From the NCBI GenBank assembly GCA_016180855.1, contig JACPAL010000010.1, forward strand, positions 1 through 64,000: a DNA stretch of 64,000 nt, written 5' to 3'. A program made the position numbers and the translations under genes. The notes under the pieces are model-generated. The model searched no databases. It had not been told where the DNA came from and worked only from the letters and a program-made list of their open reading frames with translations. Positions 32,816-41,474 of the stretch are shown piece after piece. Each line of letters starts with the position of its first letter. The stretch's first letter is position 1. The DNA comes from Deltaproteobacteria bacterium (GTDB lineage: Bacteria; UBA10199; JACPAL01).

Positions 32816-35446
32816 GTGAGTGCCCTATTCAAGAGCCTTTCGTTTTTCGTCTTCATTTTGTTCCTGGGTTTTCCGGGTGATCTTTCAGGTCAAACGTCAG
32901 CTAGGGGAGACGTTCGAAAAAAAACTGTCCTTCTCGCCGGAGACTTTCTCGGGCGGACACGGGATTGGTTGAAGAAAGCTCTCGAGAGTCCCAGGCGGAA
33001 GCGCCCGGCCATGACAAAAACGAATGAGTCCTCCTCTCTTCCTTTGAGTTGCGGAAACGGCACCCTGGATGGGGATGAACTGTGTGATGACGGCAACCGC
33101 CGGTCCGGAGATGGCTGCAGTCCCGATTGCGAGATTGAGTGTAAAAATCCTCCCTGCTCTGCAACCTGCGGGAACGGCATTTTGGAGACAGGGGAGGCGT
33201 GTGACCAGGGGGAAGCCAACAACGGGCGTGCCGGTCGCCATGGGGAGACCTGCCGCAATAACTGCCGCTTTGCCCGATGTGGCGACGGAATTGTCGATCG
33301 GGAGTCCGGTGAGGAGTGTGACGGAACGCCTGCTTGCCGGACTGATTGTACACAAACGATTTGTGGGGATGGTATTGTTGAAGGAAGCGAACAGTGTGAT
33401 GACGGAGCCTCCAACAGCAATAACTCCGGTATTCATGGGGAGACCTGCCGCAATAACTGCCGCCTTGCCCGGTGTGGCGATGGAATTATCGATGAAACAG
33501 AGGAATGCGATGGCGGTCCGACCTGTTGGAGCTGTGTTCGGCGACCCACAACGCTGTATATCTCGCCGGGCGGTTCCAATCTTGCCAACCGCAACTCACG
33601 TGAAGAACCGTGGAAGACATGGGACTTTGCTCTCCAGCAACTCCAGCCAGGCGACACATTGATCGTGATGAACGGTACGTGGTCCCGAACCGGTTGTGAC
33701 GAAGACGATCCAATACCCTGTCTGGGAGGATCTCCTCCCACACCGATGCCCTATGTCGAGTGTGCCACTTTCTATCCCTATTACCGAAACGGCACAGAAG
33801 AGCTCCCGATCACCATCCGTGCCGAAAATGAGCGCAGGGTGCTTCTCAAGTCGTCCGGCTGTGAGGAAGCCTTCACACTCAAAAACTGTTCCTACTGGAG
33901 GGTTGAGGGGCTGAGGGCTGAATCAAGAGATGCCAGCGAGGGGGAGTGTGGAGGTCCTTTCGGAAAATCGCTCTTCGAAGTCCACCACTCCGATTATATT
34001 GAGCTTCGTCGCCTTCTCGGAAAAACAAACAACCGCTATTTCAACACACATATCGTCAATGTCGTCAATTCATCTCACACCTTGATCGAAGAGATCGAGG
34101 CATACAACTTTCACCGCCACGGCATCAGTGTTAGCAATTCATCAAACGTCACCGTTCGACGCGCCTATGTTCATTCCCGCGGAAGGGATGATATTGAGAG
34201 TGGATACGGATCCCATGATATCAGCCAACACGAAGGGGATGAAGGAATCACCCTCTACTTTTCCGACAACTCCTTGATCGAAAATTCCATCGCGGAACAG
34301 AGCGAGGGGATCCAGGCGACCGGCTCATGGAACCACCTTTATGGAAACATGACAATCGACGGGCAGATTGCCTTTAACTTCCAGTCAAACTGCCAGGCGA
34401 CCGGCAACCAACAACGGTGCCCATCCGACCTGAGCCTCTACGCACGGCATAACCACGGTGAGAATCTGCTCGCGTTACGCCCGGGCTATTCGGGCCTGAG
34501 CTGTGTGACAGCGGGTGATTGTGTCTGGAAAAATGCGACCGTTGTCGGCGCCGTAGGCGCTTGGGGTTTTCTGGCCAAGGACAGTATTGCCATGAATGGT
34601 TACGATACGAGCCTCACTCTCCAAAATATCCTCATCCTCAACGGGACACGTCCCAATAATTTCGGCTTCTTTGTCCAGACCGGCGATCCCCGACGGGAAC
34701 CCTTAGCAGTGACTGGACCGTGGGGGGGAGAAAATTTAAACGCCCACAATAACTACATAAACTACCGTCCGATTGATTCGGCCGAAACGGGTGCCTGGAG
34801 TAACCACTCTTCCGTCGATCCTCAACTCGGCGGTTGTCTCGTTTACATCCCGGACGACTCCCCCATGCAGCTTGGAGGAGGTGAAAAAATCGGGGCGGAA
34901 ATTCTCTATCGCTACGAAAATGGTCAGCTCACCGATGAGCCGCTTTGGAACCCGGTAACAGGCCAGTTCCCCTGCGGAGCAATCGTCTCCGGCGTCAACG
35001 ACATGCCCGGTCAATCCTGCTTTGACGTCCATGAAAGGCTCCATGTCAAGACAAACGGCTGCAACCTTCCGGTGGACTACGGTGCCTCCGCATCGCCCGT
35101 TCAGACAACCGCGGAGCAAGAAAACCATCCGTTTCGGATTGTTTCCGCCTCTCGAGTGACACAACGCATCTCGCGGGACGAGGTTTTTGATGAGATTTAT
35201 ATACGCTTCTCCCATGCCATCGTGGGAACTCTCAATGCGCAAGACTACTCCCTCTGTCCCGGTTCAGGAAACGGCGGCTGTCTCCCGATCTCCTCCGTGG
35301 AACGACTGAATTTTGACCGGGGGCGAATGGTACGACTCCGACTCGGTCGACAGATGTCCTCTTCCGATTCATACATTCTGACGGTGGGATCGGTAACAAA
35401 TAGTACCGGCAGTACCCTGACAAACCTTTCCACGACACTCCCATAA
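32816..35446 (+). CDS. Secreted DUF4215-repeat / parallel beta-helix protein
   Basis: An 876-residue exported protein. It has a signal peptide (about 1-26), then four to five Cys-rich repeats (about 80-235) of the Myxococcus DUF4215 type: CGNGTLDGDELCDDGN, CGNGILETGEACDQG, CGDGIVDRESGEECDG, CGDGIVEGSEQCDDG, CGDGIIDETEECDGG. A right-handed beta-helix region follows (about 245-680; YISPGGSNLANRNSREEPWKTWDFAL, ADDS-like turns, NVTVRRAYVHSRGRDDIESG), as in pectate-lyase-like proteins. The C-terminal part has a beta-sandwich pattern. It probably works at the cell surface on glycans, but no catalytic residues can be assigned. A clear terminator follows. The start is GTG. Confidence 0.8.
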   Translation: MSALFKSLSFFVFILFLGFPGDLSGQTSARGDVRKKTVLLAGDFLGRTRDWLKKALESPRRKRPAMTKTNESSSLPLSCGNGTLDGDELCDDGNRRSGDGCSPDCEIECKNPPCSATCGNGILETGEACDQGEANNGRAGRHGETCRNNCRFARCGDGIVDRESGEECDGTPACRTDCTQTICGDGIVEGSEQCDDGASNSNNSGIHGETCRNNCRLARCGDGIIDETEECDGGPTCWSCVRRPTTLYISPGGSNLANRNSREEPWKTWDFALQQLQPGDTLIVMNGTWSRTGCDEDDPIPCLGGSPPTPMPYVECATFYPYYRNGTEELPITIRAENERRVLLKSSGCEEAFTLKNCSYWRVEGLRAESRDASEGECGGPFGKSLFEVHHSDYIELRRLLGKTNNRYFNTHIVNVVNSSHTLIEEIEAYNFHRHGISVSNSSNVTVRRAYVHSRGRDDIESGYGSHDISQHEGDEGITLYFSDNSLIENSIAEQSEGIQATGSWNHLYGNMTIDGQIAFNFQSNCQATGNQQRCPSDLSLYARHNHGENLLALRPGYSGLSCVTAGDCVWKNATVVGAVGAWGFLAKDSIAMNGYDTSLTLQNILILNGTRPNNFGFFVQTGDPRREPLAVTGPWGGENLNAHNNYINYRPIDSAETGAWSNHSSVDPQLGGCLVYIPDDSPMQLGGGEKIGAEILYRYENGQLTDEPLWNPVTGQFPCGAIVSGVNDMPGQSCFDVHERLHVKTNGCNLPVDYGASASPVQTTAEQENHPFRIVSASRVTQRISRDEVFDEIYIRFSHAIVGTLNAQDYSLCPGSGNGGCLPISSVERLNFDRGRMVRLRLGRQMSSSDSYILTVGSVTNSTGSTLTNLSTTLP

Positions 35447-35474
35447 AAAGGTGTCACGCCTTGACACCTTTTTT
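35445..35474 (+). terminator. Rho-independent terminator
   Basis: AGGTGTCA and TGACACCT separated by CGCCT form a perfect 8-bp stem followed by TTTTT, starting at the stop codon of the DUF4215 gene. The flanking A-run could make it serve the convergent gene too. Confidence 0.85.
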
Positions 35475-35480
35475 GTACAA

Positions 35481-35996
35481 TTACCAACGGAAGCCCACAT
35501 TCAGAGGGGCAATCGCAAAATCACCGTCAGAGGCGATTGTGAAATGCAAAAAATCGAGATAGAGTGATGTATTGTCCGGATTATAAGTGATTGAGGCAGA
35601 AGCGGCGTAGAGAAAGCGGACCACATCCTCGAGCCGACTTCTGTCTGGACCCTTTTCGGCATAGACGTAATCGGCCATGAGTCCCACCGGGGCCACCCTT
35701 AAGTGCATTGTTTTAGCAAAAGGGACAAAACGCAAATCGGGTCCCAAAAATCCCCGGAGTCCGGAAATGCCTCTTTCTACTCGAGCCCCCTTGTCGTTTT
35801 CAGAATAAACCCTCGAAACACCATATTGACTGACGCTCATACGATAACCGATCATGAGGGGAAGTTTTTCTAGCGGCCACGCGGCTCCTTGAACCAAATG
35901 TTCTCCGGAGACCCTGTCATACCCTTCCACTGCTCCCACCACACCAGGAAAAGGAGCGGAGATGCCAACTTCCATTGTACCGATGAGATCTGACAT
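35481..35996 (-). CDS. Small beta-barrel-like protein without signal peptide
   Basis: I do not recognise a family. The 171 residues show alternating hydrophobic/polar strands separated by short charged loops and end in an aromatic residue (NVGFRW), as outer-membrane barrels do. The N-terminus (MSDLIGTMEVGISAPFPGVVGAVEGYD) is not a signal peptide. It could be the 3' part of a longer lost gene, or belong to the same style of signal-less barrel-like proteins as those at 56834, 58532 and 59287. It is convergent with the DUF4215 gene and shares its terminator. Confidence 0.5.
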   Translation of the reverse strand: MSDLIGTMEVGISAPFPGVVGAVEGYDRVSGEHLVQGAAWPLEKLPLMIGYRMSVSQYGVSRVYSENDKGARVERGISGLRGFLGPDLRFVPFAKTMHLRVAPVGLMADYVYAEKGPDRSRLEDVVRFLYAASASITYNPDNTSLYLDFLHFTIASDGDFAIAPLNVGFRW

Positions 35997-36094
35997 AATT
36001 GCCTATATGGTCTTGGAAGACCCTCACTTATGTTAACTGGGAAATCGCCAAGGGGAGACCGGTGTTGCCTCGATTCTCTATTTTTCTCCTCAGA

Positions 36095-36140
36095 AACCGC
36101 GTTCTGTTGTACGCGGTTTTTGACCCCACACGCACGGGGT
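36095..36140. repeat. Two adjacent hairpins
   Basis: AAACCGCGT and ACGCGGTTT around TCTGTTGT (36095-36120) end in a T-run. A smaller ACCCC/GGGGT hairpin follows (36123-36140). A 21-bp piece (36100-36120) is repeated exactly at 37996-38016, where the left arm is lost. These bracket the three-gene set of small membrane proteins. Confidence 0.5.
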
Positions 36141-36248
36141 TTCACAACTCTCATCGACAGTTGGCGAGAGTCATCTCGATCGTTTTTGAAAAAGTTTCAA
36201 GATTCCGCAACTGCAGAATCTTGGAAGAAGAAAAGCAAGGAGGAGAGA

Positions 36249-36779
36249 ATGGCGGACAGAATTACGGATAACCCGACAACAGACCATTATAGCCCATTGG
36301 GAAGCCTGGTTGGTATGGCAGCTACAGGCATGATCCAGGTGAAATCAGCAGAGCGATTGAAATTGACTTGTAGTTCTGTGGAAAAAACTTGTCCTTCTGC
36401 GATGCGTACTGTCTTGGGATGGTCCGTTGGAAGGACGACACTTAAATTCGCTCTCTGGGGAGCCGTTTTCGGCGGATTTTTCCGGTTTGTTTTTGGTGCA
36501 ACGGCGTATTGGGAGGCTGTTAGCGATTCAAAGATGTCAAACGCTGAGGCCTTCGTTCATCTCCTGGCAGAGACACCAGTCTCTGCCGCTGCAGGGGCCG
36601 TTGGGGCTGCGATTGGAGGAATTGTCGGGATAAAATTGTTGTATCGCAGTTTGAATCACTGGGGAACCCTGATGGGTGCCGGTGTGGGTGCTAGGGTTGC
36701 CGGGTTTCTCGAGGGCGGGGGGCTCAAGGTGGTCGCCCCCCCCACCCAGCCCGGCAAGGGTCATCTCGATATGTTTTGA
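36249..36779 (+). CDS. Small glycine-rich membrane protein, gene 1 of 3
   Basis: Function unknown. The 176 residues start at the ATG at 36249, directly after AAGGAGGAGAGA; upstream in-frame codons lack a ribosome site. There are two Gly/Ala-rich hydrophobic stretches (about residues 57-80 and 100-135, AAAGAVGAAIGGIVGIKLL) that could form paired membrane helices or a glycine zipper. There is no signal peptide. It is the first of three adjacent unknown genes, each preceded by a related leader of the form TTTTGAAAAA-(n)-CTTTT-(n)-AAGGAG. Its own last codons and stop overlap the leader of the next gene. Confidence 0.55.
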   Translation: MADRITDNPTTDHYSPLGSLVGMAATGMIQVKSAERLKLTCSSVEKTCPSAMRTVLGWSVGRTTLKFALWGAVFGGFFRFVFGATAYWEAVSDSKMSNAEAFVHLLAETPVSAAAGAVGAAIGGIVGIKLLYRSLNHWGTLMGAGVGARVAGFLEGGGLKVVAPPTQPGKGHLDMF

Positions 36780-36810
36780 AAAAAACTTTTAAAATAAGGA
36801 GGGAAAAAAT
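36761..36810 (+). repeat. Repeated leader sequence (second of three)
   Basis: TCATCTCGAT followed by a TTTTGAAAAA and AAGGAGG stretch occurs here and, in altered form, at 36171-36213. A shorter version lies at 37379-37414. Each copy ends shortly before a start codon of the three small membrane-protein genes. Duplication of a gene plus its leader is the simplest origin. Confidence 0.5.
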
Positions 36811-37362
36811 ATGGGTAACCGCTGTGTGGGACAACAGTCCAATGATAACATCGCATCCGCTTTGATTCGGTATTTCGAACAATGGGCCAGCATGGAGCCG
36901 CCCAAAGGGAAGGCTTATTATGTGGGGAACTACAAGAGGCACCTTGACGACTTTGGGCCGTTGGTAAAACAGCTTGAAAGGACGATCGGTCGATGGGGGA
37001 AGTATCGAGCAATCAGGACAGCCGTCGGGCAAGAGATGGCAGAATACAAAAGGCTGCTCGGTCGGAATTGTGCTTCAGGCAGATTTGACGTGGCTCACTT
37101 TGTCGAATCAAGGGCCGCATTGGCAAAAAAGGCATTGGAACGGGCCGACCTGTTATTGAAAGGGGTTCCAATACCTATTGGAAGTTTCCCCCGTGTTGTC
37201 ACTCTGGACACACTTGTTCATGATTATTTCAAGAACCTTGGTTTGCGTAGATTGCTTTATGTTAATTCCATTGGTTCTATCGGGGCTGCCAGCCTCCTGA
37301 TTGGAGTGGCAACTCTCTTTATGTTGCAAGGAACGCCTGATGTCGGGGTGGCAGCAGCTTGA
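36811..37362 (+). CDS. Unknown protein with C-terminal membrane anchor, gene 2 of 3
   Basis: Function unknown. The 183 residues are mostly helical and charged (about 1-145; YKRHLDDFGPLVKQLERTIGRWGKYRAIRTAVGQEMAEYKRLLGRN), with one hydrophobic C-terminal segment (about 150-178, SIGSIGAASLLIGVATLFML). There is no signal peptide, so it is probably a tail-anchored inner-membrane protein. An AAGGAGGG site precedes the ATG. It is 31 bp downstream of the first gene of the set and in the same direction. Confidence 0.55.
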   Translation: MGNRCVGQQSNDNIASALIRYFEQWASMEPPKGKAYYVGNYKRHLDDFGPLVKQLERTIGRWGKYRAIRTAVGQEMAEYKRLLGRNCASGRFDVAHFVESRAALAKKALERADLLLKGVPIPIGSFPRVVTLDTLVHDYFKNLGLRRLLYVNSIGSIGAASLLIGVATLFMLQGTPDVGVAAA

Positions 37363-37414
37363 TCCCGTAACTTGCCAGGTTGTTTTGAAAAACTTTTGAA
37401 ATAAGGAGAAAAAA

Positions 37415-37804
37415 ATGAGAGTTCAAGCGACAGTAGTTGCCGGCGCAACGCTATTCCCGAACACTAGGTATCCTATTGATATTAGGAAGGTGGTACGATC
37501 TTTGGAGTCCAGTGTTTCTGCCGTGGGATTGGTGCCGATTCAAGTTCGGTCCTTTCTGTGGACTTTTGCCAGTGTGGCAGTGGCTGCCGTTGCCATTAAC
37601 GCTCTAGCGGATCGGCCGAAAAGCAGCCGAGGAATGTTTGAAGAGATGGCGGGGGTAACAACTGCCGGCTCAGTCTTGAGTTACGGATTGATGTACTTCT
37701 TTGATCGACCCACTTTTCAAAGAACACCCCTTCTCTATGTCGGGCTCTTCTCATCTTTCACTAGCGTACTACTCATGAGCGATATGGGGGCAAGCTGCCA
37801 ATGA
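37415..37804 (+). CDS. Small membrane protein, gene 3 of 3
   Basis: Function unknown. The 129 residues contain two to three hydrophobic stretches (about 45-65, 82-98 and 105-125) and no signal peptide. An AAGGAG site precedes the ATG. It follows gene 2 by 52 bp, with the third copy of the repeated leader between them. The three genes do not look like close paralogues by sequence, but they share size, membrane helices and leader. Confidence 0.5.
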   Translation: MRVQATVVAGATLFPNTRYPIDIRKVVRSLESSVSAVGLVPIQVRSFLWTFASVAVAAVAINALADRPKSSRGMFEEMAGVTTAGSVLSYGLMYFFDRPTFQRTPLLYVGLFSSFTSVLLMSDMGASCQ

Positions 37805-38053
37805 TCCTGAAGATTGTGCCGGGAACGACGATTAGGGAATTATCTTAATCTTGGCCCTCAGGGCTTCTCGAAACCTTGTAAGTGCCAGATTGCAGGCAAC
37901 AGGATACTGACCTTGCTGCAATGGTGTTAAATAAGGATTGTCGGTCATCGTGGCTCCCTTGGGACCGTCACGCCTCAATTACAGATCAAAATCCACGTTC
38001 TGTTGTACGCGGTTTTGTACGCAACCAAACCTTCATCGTAGTCGATACGTGTC
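37805..38053. other. Intergenic region before the TIGR02147 gene
   Basis: No gene is visible in these 249 bp. It contains an exact 21-bp copy (37996-38016) of part of the hairpin at 36095-36120. Confidence 0.4.
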
Positions 38054-38905
38054 TTGCCTATGGACACCGGTATCGACATCTACGATTACACGGACTACCG
38101 GAAGCTTCTGAAGGATTATTACGAGCGCAAACGGGCAAAAACGGGGCGTTTTTCTTACCGTCTGTTTCTCCGATGTGCCGGGTTCCGGGCAACCAACTTT
38201 CTCTCCCTCGTCATTAATGGAAAGCGAAATCTGGGAATGTCCAGTGTCCAACGGTTCGCGCGGGTCATGGGGTTGGCGCCACGAGAAAAACTCTTTTTTG
38301 GGTCACTGGTCCATCTCAATCAGGCCAATACCCCTCTTGAAATCGAAGAGGCACTGAACCGGTTAGCCGAATTTCGGGAGTTTCGCGAGGCGAGAAAACT
38401 TGATGGTGAGCTCGATATTTATTTTTCCCAATGGTATTTTCCCGTCGTCCGGGAGCTGGTTCGTGTCGAAGGTTTTTCGGAAAGACCTGCCTGGATTTCC
38501 CAAAAGCTGGCCGGTCTCATTTCAGCTGATCAGGCGCGAGAGGCGCTCGATACCCTGCAACGTATCGGACTCCTGAAGAAGAACGATGCCGGAAAACTGG
38601 AGCTGTCTGATTCTCACCTCACCACCGATCACGAACCGAAATCATCGACACTCGCACAGTACCACTACAAAATGATGGAATATGGCCAGCGGCAGCTCCG
38701 GGCCTCGCCGCGGCAGAGGGAAATATCGGCACTCACGATGTCCCTCTCTCCGGAACAGTTTCAGGAGATCCGAAAACGGGTTCGGGATTTCCAGTCCGAT
38801 ATCCAAAAATTTCTGGCCAACAACAAAAATGGGAGACCCGCAGCCGTCTGTCAGCTTAATTTTCAGCTCTTCAATTTTTCAACGGATGGGGGCGAGAAAA
38901 GATGA
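38054..38905 (+). CDS. TIGR02147-family regulator-like protein
   Basis: A 283-residue protein starting DIYDYTDYRKLLKDYYERKRAKTGRFSYRLFLRCAGFRATNFLSLVINGKRNLG. This is the typical N-terminus of the TIGR02147 family, which is abundant in Fibrobacter and Bdellovibrio relatives. The segment includes a helix-turn-helix-like region (about 30-75), and the rest is helical (EALDTLQRIGLLKKNDAGKLELSD reads like a winged helix). The role is inferred to be regulatory. The start is TTG at 38054 or ATG at 38060. It overlaps the lipoprotein gene by four bases, a pairing worth noting since the two would be made together. Confidence 0.8.
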   Translation: MPMDTGIDIYDYTDYRKLLKDYYERKRAKTGRFSYRLFLRCAGFRATNFLSLVINGKRNLGMSSVQRFARVMGLAPREKLFFGSLVHLNQANTPLEIEEALNRLAEFREFREARKLDGELDIYFSQWYFPVVRELVRVEGFSERPAWISQKLAGLISADQAREALDTLQRIGLLKKNDAGKLELSDSHLTTDHEPKSSTLAQYHYKMMEYGQRQLRASPRQREISALTMSLSPEQFQEIRKRVRDFQSDIQKFLANNKNGRPAAVCQLNFQLFNFSTDGGEKR

Positions 38906-40359
38906 CAAGAAGAATAGTCCCCTTTTTCGGACTTCTACTCATCTCATCCGGGCTTCTCTTTCCCGCTTGCTACAATCGGGCGCCTGTTGAGGAACAAGAT
39001 TCGGCTCCTGAATCGATCCTTGTTGAGACAGATCATGCCGCTTCGGGAGAGGATGATGGAGAAACGTCTGACGATGGAGAAACGTCCAAAGACGGTGGAG
39101 CCAGCAGTACGCATGCCGGGAATCCCCCCGCCTTCCGTCTCAAGGGAGGCGGGGTACTCGCTCTCCTCCAGGAGCGAACCGGTCCCGACGGAAGCAATCT
39201 TGTCCAGCTCGTCGACAACCAGATCGAGGAGGTGATTATTCCTGAGAGAGAAGGTGTCGATGCGGAAGACCCCTCCCGTCTTCCACTGGTCAACAAAATG
39301 TTTACAGGCCCGGAAGGAATCGTCGTTCTCCTTCTCCAGGAACCGATCAATATCGGCGAGACAGCCTGTCAACTGATCCGGCTCTCTGAAGGGGGAAACA
39401 GGCAGACCTGTATCGATCCCCGGGTGACTGAGCTTTCTGATCTTCTGACCCCGCATTTCATTTTTGGAATTCCGGGGGGACACAGGGCGGTTCAATTCGA
39501 TGCCGCAGGAAATATCTACTATGCTAGTTCGCAGTCACTTTATCGCTGGGAGATGATCACAGGTCTCATTGAAACCGTGACCGACCAGAATCAGGTTGTT
39601 GAAGATTATCTCTTTGTTGGGGGATCCGGACTCTTTGTCAGGGGAACTCGTCAAAATGGATCAGAAAAGTTCTTTCAGTGCCTTCATTCCGATGGAGGAA
39701 TCCGGGAGATCGAAGTGGCGTGGGACATTTCTCACTTTGATCTCGTCGGCTTTGATCGACTCGGCCTCTTTTCCTTTCGCCCCTCGGGCAAGCCGATCAC
39801 CCGTCTCGACCTGATCTCACTGGATGACATAGAAATCGAGTCAACTCGTTTCTACCCCAATTTTTTGTATGACCTTCAAAGAAACGAAAATGGAGAGGCA
39901 TTTGCCTTGATCGGTGGGAGCCGGGGAATCGAGATGAACCGCGTGATTGTTAACCTGACAGATCGCAATCTTCGTTATTTTATCTTTCCCGACAACATTC
40001 CATTGATCGTCCAACAGGAAATATTCGGATTTCATGACTCAAGACTTTGGAAAAATGTCCCCCGGGTAAACTTCTTCAAGTTCTCCGGAAACATGGTTTA
40101 CATTGCCGGAACGGCTCCGAATGGCGCCCCCTTCTTCATCAAAAGAATTCCGGGCAATCCAGCTTCAACTGTCGATCTGCTCGGTGAAGCGGATATTGAA
40201 ATAAGAGATTTTATGGTTGTCCAAGGCATTGTCTATTTCCATGGTCAACACGCCGCCGATGGCTCTCAGATCCTGGGTCAAATTGATGAGGAGAGCGGAG
40301 AGGTGACAGAGCTCGACGAATCCCGCGACTCCGTTATTGGTCTCGAGCCGCTCTACTAG
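38902..40359 (+). CDS. Lipoprotein paired with TIGR02147 protein
   Basis: A 485-residue predicted lipoprotein. The signal ends in a lipobox-like LLFPAC (about residues 18-23). An acidic, repetitive linker follows (DDGETSDDGETSKDGG, about 51-66), then a region of repeated beta strands (about 75-480; VQFDAAGNIYYAS, LFVRGTRQNGSEKFF, VYIAGTAPNGAPFF, VYFHGQHAADGSQIL) that reads like a beta-propeller. No enzyme motif is visible. Translation is coupled to the TIGR02147 gene. An outer-membrane or surface location is likely; the role is unknown. Confidence 0.7.
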   Translation: MTRRIVPFFGLLLISSGLLFPACYNRAPVEEQDSAPESILVETDHAASGEDDGETSDDGETSKDGGASSTHAGNPPAFRLKGGGVLALLQERTGPDGSNLVQLVDNQIEEVIIPEREGVDAEDPSRLPLVNKMFTGPEGIVVLLLQEPINIGETACQLIRLSEGGNRQTCIDPRVTELSDLLTPHFIFGIPGGHRAVQFDAAGNIYYASSQSLYRWEMITGLIETVTDQNQVVEDYLFVGGSGLFVRGTRQNGSEKFFQCLHSDGGIREIEVAWDISHFDLVGFDRLGLFSFRPSGKPITRLDLISLDDIEIESTRFYPNFLYDLQRNENGEAFALIGGSRGIEMNRVIVNLTDRNLRYFIFPDNIPLIVQQEIFGFHDSRLWKNVPRVNFFKFSGNMVYIAGTAPNGAPFFIKRIPGNPASTVDLLGEADIEIRDFMVVQGIVYFHGQHAADGSQILGQIDEESGEVTELDESRDSVIGLEPLY

Positions 40360-40405
40360 GAGCCTGTCGGAGAAATAGATTTTCCTCCTAATTTTGAATC
40401 GACCC

Positions 40406-40430
40406 AAAAAGCCCCCGAAGGGGCATTTTC
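40406..40430 (-). terminator. Terminator of tRNA-Ser(CGA)
   Basis: On the minus strand GCCCC and GGGGC enclose TTCG and are followed by TTTTT, eight bases past the tRNA 3' end. Confidence 0.8.
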
Positions 40431-40437
40431 GTTGGTG

Positions 40438-40524
40438 CGGAGAGGGTGGGATTCGAACCCACGATGCCCTTGCGGGCATATCGGTTTTCGAGACCGACGC
40501 CTTCGGCCACTCGGCCACCTCTCC
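40438..40524 (-). tRNA. tRNA-Ser(CGA)
   Basis: An 87-nt class II tRNA on the minus strand: acceptor GGAGAGG/CCTCTCC, anticodon stem TCGGT/ACCGA with loop CTCGAAA (anticodon CGA), long variable arm, T loop TTCGAAT, discriminator G, CCA not encoded. The 5' flank (to about 40548) is nearly the same as that of tRNA-Ser(GGA), and a TTGAGA/GATAGA promoter-like pair lies further upstream at about 40566-40594. Confidence 0.96.
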
Positions 40525-40682
40525 GAAATCCGATCTTCGCTCACCTCCAAACTTCGTTCCACGTTCACGTCTATCGTTGATCGGGTTCGCGTCTCAAGTA
40601 TTATCTCCACCCTCTCCCTTGTTTCATTTATTCCCTTGTCTGCCCGCACACCATTCACTATGGATCATGCACAGAACGGTTT

Positions 40683-41474
40683 ATGCCTCCTCAAATCTCC
40701 CTCATTCTTCCGATCTATCGTGCGGCCTCCTTTCTTTCAGAGAGCCTTAAGTTGCTTCACAGTTCTCTCTCGCAGGAGCTGGATTCATGGGAATTAATCC
40801 TTGTTGTCGATGGTAGTCCCGATCATTCCCTGGAGATTTGCCGCGAATTTGTCTCAAAAGAGCGTCCTTATAAGGTTCGCATTTTGGAACATGAAAGGAA
40901 TAAGGGGAAGGGGGCTGCGATTCGCCACGGGATGCTGGCGGCAAGAGGCCAGTTTCGTATTTTTACCGATTGTGATCTTTCATTTACAATCACAGAGGTC
41001 AAAAAAATCCTGTTGGCCTTGAAACAGGGAAGCGATCTCGCCATTGCCTCGAGGGTCAAAAAGGAATCGAGTTATTCGACCGAAGTACAAAAACTGACCT
41101 CTTTGAGGATACGGCACTTTTACGGTCGGACCTTCAACCGGTTGACCCGTCAGATCGTTCCGATTGGTTTTGAAGATACCCAAGCCGGGTTGAAGGGTTT
41201 CAGTGGTCCCGCAGCGGAATTTCTTTTTTCTAATCTCCGGTTGAACGGTTTCAGTTTTGATGTGGAGCTCCTTTATTTGGCACAATGGGCCGGCCTCAAA
41301 ATTGCCGAGATACCGGTCCATTTTTCTTTTCGGGATGGCTCCACATTGAATTATCTTGTCGATGGGTTTCAAATGTTCATCGATCTCTTCCGGATAAGAT
41401 ACTGGACCCACCGCAGGAAATACGTTAAAACCGCTCTTTCCTATGGAAAAGAAGTTGGTGATCAATGCGGATGA
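40683..41474 (+). CDS. Family 2 glycosyltransferase, DPG-synthase-like
   Basis: A 263-residue GT-A fold transferase. It has SLILPIYRAASFLSESL, LILVVDGSPDHSLEICREF (nucleotide binding), NKGKGAAIRHGMLAARGQFRIFTDCDLSFT with the DxD-type metal site, and DTQAGLKGFSG. The pattern is that of dolichyl/undecaprenyl-phosphate glucose or mannose synthases, which load a sugar onto a polyprenyl phosphate at the cytoplasmic face. It has no membrane helices. It is first of three overlapping genes with a ChbG-type deacetylase and a GT39-type membrane transferase, suggesting a glycolipid or surface-glycan pathway. Confidence 0.88.
   Translation: MPPQISLILPIYRAASFLSESLKLLHSSLSQELDSWELILVVDGSPDHSLEICREFVSKERPYKVRILEHERNKGKGAAIRHGMLAARGQFRIFTDCDLSFTITEVKKILLALKQGSDLAIASRVKKESSYSTEVQKLTSLRIRHFYGRTFNRLTRQIVPIGFEDTQAGLKGFSGPAAEFLFSNLRLNGFSFDVELLYLAQWAGLKIAEIPVHFSFRDGSTLNYLVDGFQMFIDLFRIRYWTHRRKYVKTALSYGKEVGDQCG

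Noticed and set aside
33069-33662. Open frames antisense or shifted within the DUF4215 gene
   Set aside because: They are shadows of the repetitive Cys-rich coding sequence, with no ribosome sites.
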